A stretch of 64,000 bases of DNA. Origin: Corynebacterium lubricantis DSM 45231 (GTDB taxonomy: Bacteria; Actinomycetota; Actinomycetes; Mycobacteriales; Mycobacteriaceae). The position numbers were made by a program, and so were the translations under genes. The notes under the pieces were generated by a model. It did no database searches, was not told where the DNA came from, and saw only the letters and a program-made list of their open reading frames with translations. How positions within the stretch are numbered: the first letter of the stretch is position 1; each line of letters begins with the position of its first letter. Shown here piece by piece: positions 51,544 through 61,255 of this stretch. Location: positions 1 through 64,000 of the forward strand of contig NZ_KB902184.1 in assembly GCF_000379425.1 (NCBI RefSeq), written 5' to 3'.

Positions 51544-52650
51544 TCACTCAGCTGCCAAGATGTCGGTCACGATACCGTCGGCAAGTAGCCTTCCGGTCTT
51601 CGTCACACGCACTCGCTTATCGACGATCAGCCTGCCCGCTTCCTCATGCCTACGCACCACAGGGAGTGCACTGTCATTGATCCACTCCAGCGGGATTCCC
51701 TCCTTCAGGCGCAGGCCAAGCATGATCTTTTCCATATGCTCGTCGTCCGCCGTGAGCTGCTCGCGCTCGGCGATGGGCAGCTCACCCGCCGAAAGCAACT
51801 GGTTGTATTTCTCGGGGCGCTTCACGTTATAGAAACGCTCGTTACCCATGTAACTGTGCGCGCCCGGGCCCGCGCCCCACCAGCGCCCACCGCGCCAATA
51901 GATCAGGTTGTGCTGACACTCCCCGCCCGGTTTCGACCAATTGGAAACCTCGTACCAGTCAAACCCCTCGGACTCTAAGGTGTGCGCGATCAGCTCGTAG
52001 CGGTCTGCGAACGTATCCTCGCTGGGTGCCGGGAGCTCCCCGCGCTTGACCTTGCGCGCCATGGCGGTGCCGTCCTCGACGATCAGGGAGTACGCCGAGA
52101 CGTGATCCACCTCGGCCGACAAAATATGGTCAAGCGTCTTTTTCACGTCGTCTTCGGTTTCGGTTGGTGTGCCGTAGATCATGTCCAGGTTCACGTGCTC
52201 GAATCCCGCACGTTTTGCCTCGCGGGCGGCCTCGACGGCCCTGCCCGGGGTATGCGTGCGGTCAAGGATTCTCAAAATCGGCGTGGACGCGGACTGCATG
52301 CCCAGGCTCACGCGGGTAAATCCAGCCTCGCGGATTCCCTCGAAAAAGCCCGGATCGGTGGACTCCGGGTTGGACTCGGTGGTCACTTCCGCACCCGGTG
52401 CTAGCCCGAAGTTGTCCTTGACGGCCTTCAAGATCCGGCCCAGGCCGTCAGCGCCCATCAGGGACGGTGTGCCGCCGCCGATAAACACGGTGTCGGCTTG
52501 CGGACCATCTGCCAGGGCGAGTTCACGCTCCAGGTTGTCGAGGTATTGCTCGTAGGAGGAATCGACCTCAGTGGGTGTGTAGGTGTTGAAGTCGCAATAC
52601 CCGCAGCGGGTAGCGCAAAAAGGGACGTGGATATACACACCAAAAGACAT
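51544..52650 (-). CDS. hemW: Radical SAM heme chaperone HemW
   Basis: 368 residues from ATG 52650 (family start [21 protein letters not shown]). The radical SAM cluster is CATRCGYC (CxxxCxxC). SAM/fold motifs follow: [53 protein letters not shown] and [14 protein letters not shown], then [24 protein letters not shown] and a C-terminal HemN_C-like domain. It is the HemN-like protein that handles heme, not coproporphyrinogen oxidase proper: HemN has a further Cys after CxxxCxxC, but here Asp-Phe follows. It lies upstream of hrcA. Confidence 0.94.
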   Translation of the reverse strand: MSFGVYIHVPFCATRCGYCDFNTYTPTEVDSSYEQYLDNLERELALADGPQADTVFIGGGTPSLMGADGLGRILKAVKDNFGLAPGAEVTTESNPESTDPGFFEGIREAGFTRVSLGMQSASTPILRILDRTHTPGRAVEAAREAKRAGFEHVNLDMIYGTPTETEDDVKKTLDHILSAEVDHVSAYSLIVEDGTAMARKVKRGELPAPSEDTFADRYELIAHTLESEGFDWYEVSNWSKPGGECQHNLIYWRGGRWWGAGPGAHSYMGNERFYNVKRPEKYNQLLSAGELPIAEREQLTADDEHMEKIMLGLRLKEGIPLEWINDSALPVVRRHEEAGRLIVDKRVRVTKTGRLLADGIVTDILAAE

Positions 52651-52675
52651 GGTGAATAGAGTACCCGTTAAAACC

Positions 52676-53347
52676 CTAAGCGCCCTTACGCGAGCGCTTC
52701 GCTGCGACCTTGGCCACCACCGCGTCGATACGCGAACGCTCCGCCAGGAATGCTGGCGGGTTCGAGCCGCGCATCGAGCGGGTAAACGCCGGGTGTTCCT
52801 TCGCCACGACCTCGATCCAGCCGTCGACGGCGACACGGACAATATCGCCGACGCGCGCGTAGAGGTGCGGCAGGGAGACGATGCCGAGTTCACGGGCAAC
52901 CATCTCGGTCTGCTCGAGAACATACTCGACGACTTCACCGAGGTGCTGGACCACGAGATCGGTGCGTGATTCTAAGGCGTTGTGGATATCGTTGACACGC
53001 ACGAGCGCCCCGAAGACCGGGAACAGATCGCTCAGGCCTTCGCCGTCGAGGATTTCCGGTTCGGGAACTTTCTCCTCCTCGGAGGCCGAGGCGGAGAGGA
53101 CACCTGCGCGCACACCGGAGGTCAGCGCTTGGCGCAGGCCGACGAGCTCGCCGACGATGCGACGCGAATCTACACGCGCGTCCTCGATGATCTCGTTGAA
53201 TTCGGCCAGGCAATCCTCGATGAGTTCGCCGTCATAGTCCGCGATGGCCTCGGCCAGGTGCTCGATATACTCCGCAACTTCGTCGCCGATGTTGTAGATT
53301 TCCTGGGTCAGCTCACGGTGACGCAATTGAGCGGCAATTTTTTGCAC
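52676..53347 (-). CDS. Conserved helical protein of unknown function
   Basis: 223 residues from GTG 53347 (GGGAG six bases upstream); an ATG at 53371 is the alternative. Almost entirely helical: ELTQEIYNIGDEVAEYIEHLAEAI, LIEDCLAEFNEIIEDARVDSRRIVGELVGLRQAL, a short flexible acidic loop (ASASEEEKVPEPEIL), NALESRTDLVVQHLGEVVEYVLEQTEMVARELGI and a basic end (AAKRSRKGA). No signal peptide or membrane helix. A homologue sits between hemW and fadD in other corynebacteria. I do not recognise a domain. Confidence 0.75.
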   Translation of the reverse strand: MQKIAAQLRHRELTQEIYNIGDEVAEYIEHLAEAIADYDGELIEDCLAEFNEIIEDARVDSRRIVGELVGLRQALTSGVRAGVLSASASEEEKVPEPEILDGEGLSDLFPVFGALVRVNDIHNALESRTDLVVQHLGEVVEYVLEQTEMVARELGIVSLPHLYARVGDIVRVAVDGWIEVVAKEHPAFTRSMRGSNPPAFLAERSRIDAVVAKVAAKRSRKGA

Positions 53348-53422
53348 CGAGGGCTCCCTTCGACGTTTCAAGACCTCAAGTAGTGGTTGAGGGTTGTGCG
53401 CTTACGCATAGCGACTCTATGC

Positions 53423-53459
53423 CACTTCGGCCACCTTTTCGTGATGGCGCGCCGAAGTG
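53423..53459 (-). terminator. Hairpin downstream of fadD
   Basis: CACTTCGG (53423-53430) and CCGAAGTG (53452-53459), with a GC-rich interior, 17 bases past the fadD stop on the minus strand. No T tract, so termination is only possible. Confidence 0.35.
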
Positions 53460-53475
53460 TTCTCACAGCTAAATT

Positions 53476-55338
53476 TTAACGTTCGTACAGTTGCTCGATG
53501 TCCTTGGAAAAACGCTCCGCGACGACGTTGCGCTTGACCTTCATCGTCGGAGTGAGCTCGTTTTCCTCCTCGGACAGATCGCGCTCCAGGATGCGGAACT
53601 TCTTAATCTGCTCCGCGTGGCTGACCGTGGCATTCGCCATGTTCACGGCGTCCTGGACCTCAGCGTGCAGCGCGTGGTTGGCCACCAAGTCCTTGAGCTC
53701 CGTGCTCTCCGGAATGCCGTTCGCCGCCTTCCAGCGCCCCAGTTCCTCCTGGTCGAGGGTGACCAGCACACCGATATACGGTTTACCGTCGCCGACGACA
53801 AGAGCCTGAGAAATCAGCGGATCCTTGCGCATGATCTCCTCGAGAGGCTGCGGCGAGATATTCTTGCCGCCAGCGGTGACAATCAGGTCCTTCTTGCGAC
53901 CGGTGACCGTAATGAAGCCGTTCTCGTCGATCTCGCCGAGGTCGCCCGTGTTGAACCAGCCGTCCACCAGCGCTTCGCGCGTGGCCTCCTCGTTGTTGAT
54001 GTAGCCCTTGAACACACCGTCGCCCTTGATCAGGATCTCGCCGTCTTCGTTAATCTTTGCCGCGTAGCCGCCAAGGGGGCGACCCACGGAACCGATCTTG
54101 GTGTGCTTACCAAAGTTCACGGCAGCAGCCGCGGTGGTTTCGGTCAGGCCGTAGCCCTCGTAGGCGGGCACACCGATGCCACGGAAGAAGTGGCCCAGCT
54201 CGGTGCTCATCGCCGACCCGCCGGTAATGGCGTATTGCACTTCCCCTCCGAGCGCATCCTTGATCTTGGAGTACACAAGCCTATCGGCCACCTTGCGCTT
54301 GGCTTCCAGCACCCGCGAGGGCCCCTTCGGGGTATCCAGGGCCCTGGAGTACTCGATGGCGGTGGCTTCTGCCTGCTTGAACACGGTGCGGCTGACCGGT
54401 CCGCCATCCATGGCCTTGTGGTAGGCCGCATCGCGGACCTTTTCGAACACGCGCGGCACACCGAGGACCAGGTGCGGGTGAGTGCGCTGTAGCTCCATGG
54501 TCAATGAACCGGTGTCGGCCCAGTGCGTTTGCGTGCCACCGCCGATTGTCAGGGCGATGGATACGGCACGCGCCAGCACGTGTGCCATCGGCAGGTAGGT
54601 CACGATGCGGGTGCCAGGTCGCGCGATCTCACCGATGCGGTGCGAGAGCAGGGCGCGCACCTGGTGGATCCAGTTCTTGTGGGTAAGAATGCAGCCCTTT
54701 GGCTTACCGGTGGTACCAGAGGTGTACACCAGCGAGCCCAAGTCATCGTGCTTGATGGTGAGCACGCGCGCATCGACCTCGGAGTCGGGGATGTCGCGGC
54801 CCTCGAACTTGAGGGTGTCAACGGCAGAGGAGTTGATCTCCAGCAGGCGACGCAGCTTGGTTGGCGAGCCCATGATTGGGGCGCGGCCTTCGTCGTCAAG
54901 CACTAAATTCGTCAACACATCGGTATGCTCGCGGGTCTCGGCGATCGCGAGTACGGCCTCGGAGTCTTCAACGATCCACTGGATCTGCGAAGCCGACGAC
55001 GAGGGGTAGATGGGCACGCTGGCGGCGCCGGCGGCCCAGATGGCGAAATCGAGCAGCGCCCACTCATAGCGGGTGGCCGATAGCAGCGCGACGCGGTCGC
55101 CGGGCTGCACACCGAAGGCCATGAGCCCCTTCGCTACCGCGTAGACCTCCTCGAGGAATTCACCGGCAGTCACGTCGACCCATTCGTAATTCTGTGGGCG
55201 CGAGTACAACACCAGGTGAGGGTTGGATTTGCACAGCCCGATCAACGCGGTGATGCAATTGTCGTCCTCGGCAAGGTGAAAATTCGCGGGGGTTTCATAA
55301 AATCCACGGGTGGCCGCGCTTGCCTCTGCATTGGACAT
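53476..55338 (-). CDS. fadD: Long-chain fatty-acid-CoA ligase
   Basis: 620 residues. AMP-binding enzyme: LGSLVYTSGTTGKPKGCILTHKNW (phosphate loop, about 220), YLPMAHVLARAV, YAITGGSAMSTELGHFFRGIGVPAYEGYGLTETTAAAAVN (about 385-420), DGWFNTGDLGEIDENGFITVTGRKKDLIVTAGGKNISPQPLEE (adenylation and hinge), and the C-terminal MKVKRNVVAERF with the catalytic Lys. It is the FadD15-like long-chain type (about 610-620 aa). It activates fatty acids in the cytoplasm for degradation or lipid synthesis. Convergent/divergent neighbours suggest a single-gene transcript. Confidence 0.94.
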   Translation of the reverse strand: MSNAEASAATRGFYETPANFHLAEDDNCITALIGLCKSNPHLVLYSRPQNYEWVDVTAGEFLEEVYAVAKGLMAFGVQPGDRVALLSATRYEWALLDFAIWAAGAASVPIYPSSSASQIQWIVEDSEAVLAIAETREHTDVLTNLVLDDEGRAPIMGSPTKLRRLLEINSSAVDTLKFEGRDIPDSEVDARVLTIKHDDLGSLVYTSGTTGKPKGCILTHKNWIHQVRALLSHRIGEIARPGTRIVTYLPMAHVLARAVSIALTIGGGTQTHWADTGSLTMELQRTHPHLVLGVPRVFEKVRDAAYHKAMDGGPVSRTVFKQAEATAIEYSRALDTPKGPSRVLEAKRKVADRLVYSKIKDALGGEVQYAITGGSAMSTELGHFFRGIGVPAYEGYGLTETTAAAAVNFGKHTKIGSVGRPLGGYAAKINEDGEILIKGDGVFKGYINNEEATREALVDGWFNTGDLGEIDENGFITVTGRKKDLIVTAGGKNISPQPLEEIMRKDPLISQALVVGDGKPYIGVLVTLDQEELGRWKAANGIPESTELKDLVANHALHAEVQDAVNMANATVSHAEQIKKFRILERDLSEEENELTPTMKVKRNVVAERFSKDIEQLYER

Positions 55339-55502
55339 AAATTGGAGCCTTTCTGCCTTCTAAACCTCAGGTAATTCTCTAATAATTTCACGCAATTTTG
55401 ATCGATAGTACGCGCTTCCCATTGTGCTCACAGGTCGCGGATAGGGTTGGTGAAACGCCGAAACATCACGCGAATCGGTTTTCTTTGGCAATATGGACAC
55501 TC

Positions 55503-57638
55503 GTGATCAACGTAGAGCTTCTAAACACGCTCGCTAGTGCCTACGGGTTGTCGACGCGCTACACCAGTTCTGACGGGGAGGAAATCATTCCTCCGTCCGA
55601 GTCTCTGGTTAAACTCCTGCGCGCCGGTGGTCTTTCGCTTAGCGACGAGCCCACCGACAACGAATTGAACGCGGCTATTGAGCGTCACCGCCTTGTCCAG
55701 GCCACGCGCCCACTTCCGCCCTCAGTGATTGCGAAGGAGGGTGAGGAGAAGAGCTTTAATATTCACGTCCATGACGGCTCCCCCGCCAACGTCTGGATCG
55801 AGCTCGAGGATGGCTCGTCGACTCAGGCGTACCAGGACGAGAATTGGACCGCTCCCGTCGAGTTCGATGGCATCACCTGGGGCGAGGCCACCTTCCACAT
55901 TCCGGGCGACCTGCCACAGGGGTGGCACACTCTGCACCTGGAATCGGAAGAGGTCAATGAGACCGCCGCGCTGATTATTACTCCTGCGCGCCTGTCCACC
56001 ACCGACACATATATCAACAACCCCGTCTACGGTGTCATGGCGCAGCTCTACTCCGTGCGCTCGAAGGAATCCTGGGGCCTGGGCGACTTCCACGATCTGG
56101 GCCATCTGGCGGAAATCCTCGCCTCGCGCGGTGCGGACTTCCTGCTGATCAACCCGGTGCATGCAGGTGAGCCTTTCCCTCCCGTCGAGGACTCCCCCTA
56201 CCTGCCGACTACTCGCCGGTACGTGAATCCGATTTATATCCGCGTCGAGGATGTCCCCGAGTACGGCAATCTCGAAGCCGATGCTATCGCGGAGATCCAG
56301 GAACTCATCGCGCCGCTCAAGGCGATGAACTCCTCGGCCGAAGCCATCGAGCGCAATCCAATCTTTGAGGCGAAACTCAACGTGTTGCGCGAGATCTTCT
56401 ACACGGAGTTCACTGCTCCGCGCCTTGCGCAGTTTGACGAGTTCATCGAGCAGCAGGGCCAGGGCCTCAACGACTTTGCCTCGTGGTGCGCGCGCCGGGA
56501 ACTCGACCAGCGAGCAAACGCCAGCGCACATGCGCTTGAGGGCGAAGTGGCAGAGCTGGAACGGTTCTACATGTGGCTGCAGTTTCTTGCCGACGAGCAA
56601 CTCGCCGCAGCTCAGAAGCGCGCCGTTGATACCGGGATGAAGATCGGCGTGATGACCGACTTGGCAGTCGGTGTCCACCCAGGCGGCGCCGACGCCCACA
56701 ACCTGGCCGAGGTATTGGTTGCCGATGCGTCGGTGGGCGCACCCCCAGACAACTACAACCAGCAGGGCCAGGATTGGTCCCAACCCCCATGGAACCCAGT
56801 GCGCCTGGCCGAGGCGGGCTACCGCCCGTGGCGCAACCTGTTGGCCACGGTGCTGCGCAATTCCGGCGGCATCCGCGTCGACCACATCCTGGGTCTGTTC
56901 CGTTTGTTCTGGATGCCACGCATGGAGCATCCACGCAACGGCACGTACATGAACTACGACCACGACGCGATGCTGGGTGTGCTTGCCCTCGAGGCCGAGC
57001 GCGCTGGCGCCGTTGTTGTGGGCGAGGATCTGGGCACCTTCGAGCCATGGGTCCAAGACGTGCTCGCTGAGCGAGGCGTGATGGGTACCTCGGTGTTGTG
57101 GTTTGAATCGTCGCCAAGCAGTGACGCTCCGCGCAGACAGGACGAGTACCGTCCGGCGGCGCTATCGTCGGTAGGCACCCACGACCTTCCGCCGACCGCG
57201 GGCTACCTCCAGGGCGCACACAACGAGCTGCGCGAAAAGCTGGGGCTGCTCGAGGACCCTGTCGAAGAGGTCGACGCTGAAGACGCGCTGTGGCAGGGTC
57301 GCGTCCTCGATGCGGTGCGCGATGCGGGAGATTTCGGCGATGCACAAACACCTGAGGGAAGCTTCACCGAGGTGCCTCGCGACGAGCGCGGCAACGTGGA
57401 AGATCTCCTGGTTGCCCTGAACCGCTACATCGCGGGCACGTCGTCGGCGCTGACCTGTACCAACCTGGTGGACATGGTTGGCGATACCCGGATTCAGAAC
57501 CAGCCGGGCACCAACGCGGATCAGTACCGCAACTGGTGCGTGCCACTGACCAATGGTTCGGGCACCCCGGTCCTCATCGAGGACCTCGAGGGCATGGAGC
57601 TGTTCAACCGAGTGGCTGAGGCTTCCAAGAGGAGCTAG
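55503..57638 (+). CDS. malQ: 4-alpha-glucanotransferase (amylomaltase)
   Basis: 711 residues from GTG 55503. The frame is open to 55398 but the upstream part is not family-like. No strong ribosome site precedes the GTG, so the mRNA may be leaderless. The N-terminal about 160 residues are the actinobacterial beta domain. GH77 catalytic region: QLYSVRSKESWGLGDFHDLG, FLLINPVHAGEPFPP, MTDLAVGVHPGGAD, GGIRVDHILGLFRLFWMP (nucleophile Asp), VVGEDLGTFEPWV (acid/base Glu) and SVGTHDLPPTAGY (third Asp). It transfers maltodextrin segments in maltose/glycogen metabolism. Codon use matches its housekeeping neighbours. Confidence 0.94.
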   Translation: MINVELLNTLASAYGLSTRYTSSDGEEIIPPSESLVKLLRAGGLSLSDEPTDNELNAAIERHRLVQATRPLPPSVIAKEGEEKSFNIHVHDGSPANVWIELEDGSSTQAYQDENWTAPVEFDGITWGEATFHIPGDLPQGWHTLHLESEEVNETAALIITPARLSTTDTYINNPVYGVMAQLYSVRSKESWGLGDFHDLGHLAEILASRGADFLLINPVHAGEPFPPVEDSPYLPTTRRYVNPIYIRVEDVPEYGNLEADAIAEIQELIAPLKAMNSSAEAIERNPIFEAKLNVLREIFYTEFTAPRLAQFDEFIEQQGQGLNDFASWCARRELDQRANASAHALEGEVAELERFYMWLQFLADEQLAAAQKRAVDTGMKIGVMTDLAVGVHPGGADAHNLAEVLVADASVGAPPDNYNQQGQDWSQPPWNPVRLAEAGYRPWRNLLATVLRNSGGIRVDHILGLFRLFWMPRMEHPRNGTYMNYDHDAMLGVLALEAERAGAVVVGEDLGTFEPWVQDVLAERGVMGTSVLWFESSPSSDAPRRQDEYRPAALSSVGTHDLPPTAGYLQGAHNELREKLGLLEDPVEEVDAEDALWQGRVLDAVRDAGDFGDAQTPEGSFTEVPRDERGNVEDLLVALNRYIAGTSSALTCTNLVDMVGDTRIQNQPGTNADQYRNWCVPLTNGSGTPVLIEDLEGMELFNRVAEASKRS

Positions 57639-57644
57639 CGGAGG

Positions 57645-57785
57645 CTAGAACATTCCCACCAGTGCCGCGATGACCAAGAGCGCTAGCAGGATCCACAGCG
57701 ATTGCGTCACGCGGGACTGGGGGTATTTCCGGCGCGACTTCGGAAGCTTCTGATCCTGCTTCCGCAGGTTCTCTGGGTTTGCCAT
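57645..57785 (-). CDS. 46-residue single-pass membrane protein
   Basis: MANPENLRKQDQKLPKSRRK, then one membrane helix (SLWILLALLVIAALVGMF) ending the protein. AAGGTAA lies nine bases before the ATG (57785). A basic N-terminus and C-terminal helix suggest an N-in small membrane peptide. Six bases downstream of the 59-residue gene, in the same operon as the family M3 peptidase gene. Its stop is convergent with malQ. Function unknown. Confidence 0.65.
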   Translation of the reverse strand: MANPENLRKQDQKLPKSRRKYPQSRVTQSLWILLALLVIAALVGMF

Positions 57786-57791
57786 AGTTGC

Positions 57792-57971
57792 TTACCTTAC
57801 TTCCTTTTCGGCCCGCCCCCGAAATGCGGCCGAAAAGCCCACACCAACCGCATCAATGATGCGCAGCAACACCACCGCGACCACGCCTGCGATAGGCAGG
57901 ACCACCAGCAAAACCAGCGGCAGCTGAATCCACAACGAGGCCTGGGTCAGTGCTTGGATCAGTTGGTCCAT
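57792..57971 (-). CDS. 59-residue membrane protein behind the M3 peptidase
   Basis: From ATG 57971, four bases after the peptidase stop: MDQLIQALTQASLWIQ, then a membrane helix (LPLVLLVVLPIAGVVAVVLLRI) and an amphipathic charged tail (FRGRAEKEVR). Small downstream membrane proteins of this kind follow the family M3 peptidase gene in corynebacteria, in my recollection. Probable translational coupling with the peptidase. Function unknown. Confidence 0.68.
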   Translation of the reverse strand: MDQLIQALTQASLWIQLPLVLLVVLPIAGVVAVVLLRIIDAVGVGFSAAFRGRAEKEVR

Positions 57972-57975
57972 GGCC

Positions 57976-59940
57976 TTACACCTTCACGCCTTCGAGACCG
58001 CGGCGCACCAGCAGTGGGCGCACATCCTTGTCGCGTCCGCGGAATGCCTTGTAGGCCTCGGAGTAATCGCGGGATGCGCCGCGCGAGAGGATGGTATCGC
58101 GGAAGAGCTGGCCGGTCTCGCGGTTGATGCCGCGCTCCTCGACTAGCTGGTAGCCGTCGGCGTCGAGTGCCTCGGCCCAGAGGTAGGAGTAGTAGCCTGC
58201 CGAGTAGCCTCCGGCGAAGATATGGTTGAACCAGGTGGAGCGGTAGCGCGGTTCCAGGCCTTCGACATCGAGGCCGATCTCCCGCAGGACCTCGTTTTCG
58301 AAGGCCTCGATGTCGGTGGGCACTTCCCCTTCCAGCGAGTGCCAGGCCAGATCGATGGCGCTGGCCGCCAAGTACTCGGAGGTGGCGAAGCCCTGGCCGA
58401 ACTTGCGCGATTCAATAACCGCTGCCATCAGCTCGTCTGGGATGACCTCGCCGGTATCCACGTGGCGGGCGTAGTTGCGCACGATCTCCGGTGCGAAGGC
58501 GTAGTTCTCGTTGATCTGAGAGGGGAACTCCACCCAGTCGCGTGGCACCGAGGTGCCCGACATGGATGGATAGCGCACATTCGACAGCAGCCCGTGCAGG
58601 CCGTGGCCAAACTCGTGGAACAAGGTGGTCACCTGATCAATGGAGAGCAGCTCGTCGCTGACGCTCATCACGTTGACCACGACTGGTTTCGTGCCAGCGA
58701 GCTGGGATTGATCCACGAAGGAGCTCATCCAGGCACCGCCACGCTTGGTGGGCCGTGCCCCATAATCGGTGAGCAACAGACCCAGGCCGGTTCCGTCCTC
58801 GTCGATAACTTCCCAGACCAGGACGTCGTCGCGGTAGGCCTGCAAATCTTCCCGACGCTTCACGGTAATCCCGTAGAGCAGGTGCGCGGCATAGAACACG
58901 CCATCCTCAAGTACCTGCTTCAGCGGGAAATACTTGCGCAGTTCCGCCTCGTTAATGTCCAAATCTCGCTCCGCGCGCTTTGCCTGCCAGTACGGCCAGT
59001 CGGCACCACCTAGTTCCTCGCCTGCCATCTCGCCGGCAAGCTTGCGCTCCCCCTCGGCCTGGGCCGCGGCCGCCGGCGCGAGGTCAGAAATCAGATCGCG
59101 CGCGGCAGAGGCGTCGCCGGCGGTTTCCTCGGCGATTACGTAGTCGGCGTGGGTGTCGTAGCCCAATAGCTTCGCGCGCTCCTGGCGCAAGCGCACCGAT
59201 TCGAGCACGATCTCGCGGTTGGAATCGGTGCCGCGCTTACGGGAAGCATCGAACACCTTATGGCGCGAGGAAGATAATTCCAGCTGAGACTGGGCCGACT
59301 GCGTGGTGGGCAGCTCGATGGGCAGGACATAGTCGCCGGATTCTTCATCGAAGCTGGCTTGGATCAGCTCGTCGGAAAGCCCGGCGAGTTCCTCCTTGGT
59401 GGAAAAGTGCACGGCCAGCTCGCGGGTGTCTTCGATGAGGTTGCGCCCGAACTTCTCGGAGAGCTCGGAAAGGCGCTGGTTAATCGTCGATAAGCGAGCT
59501 TTTTCTGCGTCCGAAACGTCCGCACCGCGACGCGCGAAGCCGCGCAAAAGCTTGTCGTGGAGGCGCTGCGACTCCTCGTCTGCGGGAGGCGTGACCGCCT
59601 TGATGCGGGCGTAGAGCTCGGCGTTTTGGTAAATGGCATCGGAGTGCGCGGAGAGCTTGGGCACCCACTCGTCGGCGATCTCGTTGAACTCCTCGGTGGC
59701 GTCGGTGCCTTGCAGGTTGAAGAACCACGAGGTCACGCGCTCGAGGTCGGCGCCGGCAAGCTCCAGGGCTTCGACGGTGTTTTCCCATGTCGGCTCCGCT
59801 TCGGAAATGATTTCGTCGATCTCGCGGCGCTGATTCTCCAGCGCAATGGGGAATGCCTCCCTCACATGATCCAAGGTAATGGCCCGAAAATCGGGCAAAT
59901 TGTACGGCAGAGTGGACGGTGTCAGGAGAGGGTTCGTCAT
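57976..59940 (-). CDS. Family M3 oligopeptidase / dipeptidyl carboxypeptidase
   Basis: 654 residues. Zinc site TLFHEFGHGLHGLLSN (HExxH form HEFGH, about residue 444), downstream Glu in the region VEFPSQINENYAF (catalytic environment), and the M3 motif FAGGYSAGYYSYLWAEALDADGY near the C-terminus. The N-terminal helical lid contains LEDGVFYAAHLLYGITVKRR. It degrades short peptides in the cytoplasm. No signal peptide. Followed by two tiny membrane-protein genes in the same orientation, and divergent from the carboxylesterase (37 bases apart). Confidence 0.93.
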   Translation of the reverse strand: MTNPLLTPSTLPYNLPDFRAITLDHVREAFPIALENQRREIDEIISEAEPTWENTVEALELAGADLERVTSWFFNLQGTDATEEFNEIADEWVPKLSAHSDAIYQNAELYARIKAVTPPADEESQRLHDKLLRGFARRGADVSDAEKARLSTINQRLSELSEKFGRNLIEDTRELAVHFSTKEELAGLSDELIQASFDEESGDYVLPIELPTTQSAQSQLELSSSRHKVFDASRKRGTDSNREIVLESVRLRQERAKLLGYDTHADYVIAEETAGDASAARDLISDLAPAAAAQAEGERKLAGEMAGEELGGADWPYWQAKRAERDLDINEAELRKYFPLKQVLEDGVFYAAHLLYGITVKRREDLQAYRDDVLVWEVIDEDGTGLGLLLTDYGARPTKRGGAWMSSFVDQSQLAGTKPVVVNVMSVSDELLSIDQVTTLFHEFGHGLHGLLSNVRYPSMSGTSVPRDWVEFPSQINENYAFAPEIVRNYARHVDTGEVIPDELMAAVIESRKFGQGFATSEYLAASAIDLAWHSLEGEVPTDIEAFENEVLREIGLDVEGLEPRYRSTWFNHIFAGGYSAGYYSYLWAEALDADGYQLVEERGINRETGQLFRDTILSRGASRDYSEAYKAFRGRDKDVRPLLVRRGLEGVKV

Positions 59941-59977
59941 AAGGCACTATGCTACCCCGCACGCTAGATTGGTAGGC

Positions 59978-61255
59978 ATGCATTCTGCTGAAGTGACGTG
60001 CCCTGCAGGAACCATTGTCGGTGTAAGCGACGGGGTGGTTGATGCCTACTATTCCATCCCCTACGCGGAGCTTCGCACTCCCTTTTCTAACGCCACGGCC
60101 ACTCACCGCGGAATGATGATCGACGCGACCGGCCCCAGAACCGACCCCATGGCGTTGACCGTGATGGCTCCTGCGGGCGCCAGCGATGCCGATGATTTCC
60201 CGGTGCTGGTCTACATCCACGGAGGCCGCTTCGAGGAGGGCTCGCATAACGACGAACGCGCCAACGGCTATGCCACCGCGACTCAGTCGGTGGTCCACGT
60301 CCAGATTGACTACCGCGTGGGGCTCGCGGGCTTTGCGCCCTTCCACGACGACGAACCGAATCACTACCGTGGCATCGATGATTGCAATCTCGCGCTTGAG
60401 TGGATCCAGCGCAACATCGAAGCCTTCGGCGGGGACCCCACCAACGTCACGGTTGTGGGGCAATCGGCGGGCGCGGCGATCACGTTGTGGCTCGCACGCC
60501 GCGACCACTTTCGCGGTGCTTTTCGACGAATCGTGGCGCTGAGCCCGGCCTTCCCCCACAAGTCTTATGAGCAACGCCGCGACACTCTCCAGGCAGCATT
60601 CCTCGGTATGCGCCTGACCCGCGAGAACTTCATCACTGCCAGTCCGAGGCGCATTGATGCAGCGTACAAGCGTTTTCGTCGCCGATACGTGCTCGATGTG
60701 GCGCTTGGTCCGGCCCCACTTGAGCCTGCCGAGATGGCTGACGTGGATGTCATTGTCACGTCGGTTCGCGACGAGATGATTGCCCACCCAGTTGCCCTCA
60801 AAATAGACAAAATGGGATTGGGCACTACGGCTGTAAAAACCCTCGGCCCAGCAATTGGTATCGAGCGCGAGGAGATCGAACCGTGGCTTGAGACTGCCCG
60901 GAAAATGGATCCCAAGCATGTGTTCGGCCGCTTGTTAAGCGACGCGATGATTCGCCACTGGACTGATCTAGTTGCTGAAGAAGCCCCCGCAAAAGTTTGG
61001 CAGGCGGAATTTCTGCCGAGCGCGTTCGAGTCCGCCGGGCACTGCCACGACTTGAAGCCACTTTTTGGTGTCCACCCTTACACCGCCGGTGAGGGCCTGC
61101 ACGCGCAGCTTCTCGAATACGCCCGAACGGGTCATGTGGGCTGGCCGGAATATTCAGCCGATACGGGCCGCACTGTAATGTCTATCAATTTGGCCTGCGA
61201 GAATGCCCACGAAGTCCGCGACCCACTGGGGTATGTGCGCAGCAGCTTTAACTAG
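59978..61255 (+). CDS. Type-B carboxylesterase
   Basis: 425 residues from ATG 59978; TAGATT at 59966-59971 lies just before it, so the transcript may be leaderless. Carboxylesterase fold: VLVYIHGGRFEEGSHNDE (oxyanion hole), DYRVGLAGFAPFHDD, DDCNLALEWIQRNIEAFGGDPTNVTVVGQSAGAAITLWLARRDHFRG (nucleophile Ser in GQSAG), and a late His (ESAGHCHDLKPLFG). It is shorter than eukaryotic esterases but usual for bacterial type-B enzymes of actinobacteria. It hydrolyses carboxylic esters; substrate unknown. Its stop overlaps the convergent idi stop as CTAG. Confidence 0.88.
   Translation: MHSAEVTCPAGTIVGVSDGVVDAYYSIPYAELRTPFSNATATHRGMMIDATGPRTDPMALTVMAPAGASDADDFPVLVYIHGGRFEEGSHNDERANGYATATQSVVHVQIDYRVGLAGFAPFHDDEPNHYRGIDDCNLALEWIQRNIEAFGGDPTNVTVVGQSAGAAITLWLARRDHFRGAFRRIVALSPAFPHKSYEQRRDTLQAAFLGMRLTRENFITASPRRIDAAYKRFRRRYVLDVALGPAPLEPAEMADVDVIVTSVRDEMIAHPVALKIDKMGLGTTAVKTLGPAIGIEREEIEPWLETARKMDPKHVFGRLLSDAMIRHWTDLVAEEAPAKVWQAEFLPSAFESAGHCHDLKPLFGVHPYTAGEGLHAQLLEYARTGHVGWPEYSADTGRTVMSINLACENAHEVRDPLGYVRSSFN

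Noticed and set aside
55722-57056. 444-codon minus-strand open frame across malQ
   Set aside because: Antisense of a GC-rich, strongly conserved GH77 gene; no plausible start or motif.
59480-60919. 479-codon minus-strand frame spanning the M3 peptidase start and carboxylesterase
   Set aside because: Covers two well-supported genes on both strands; composition is a shadow effect.
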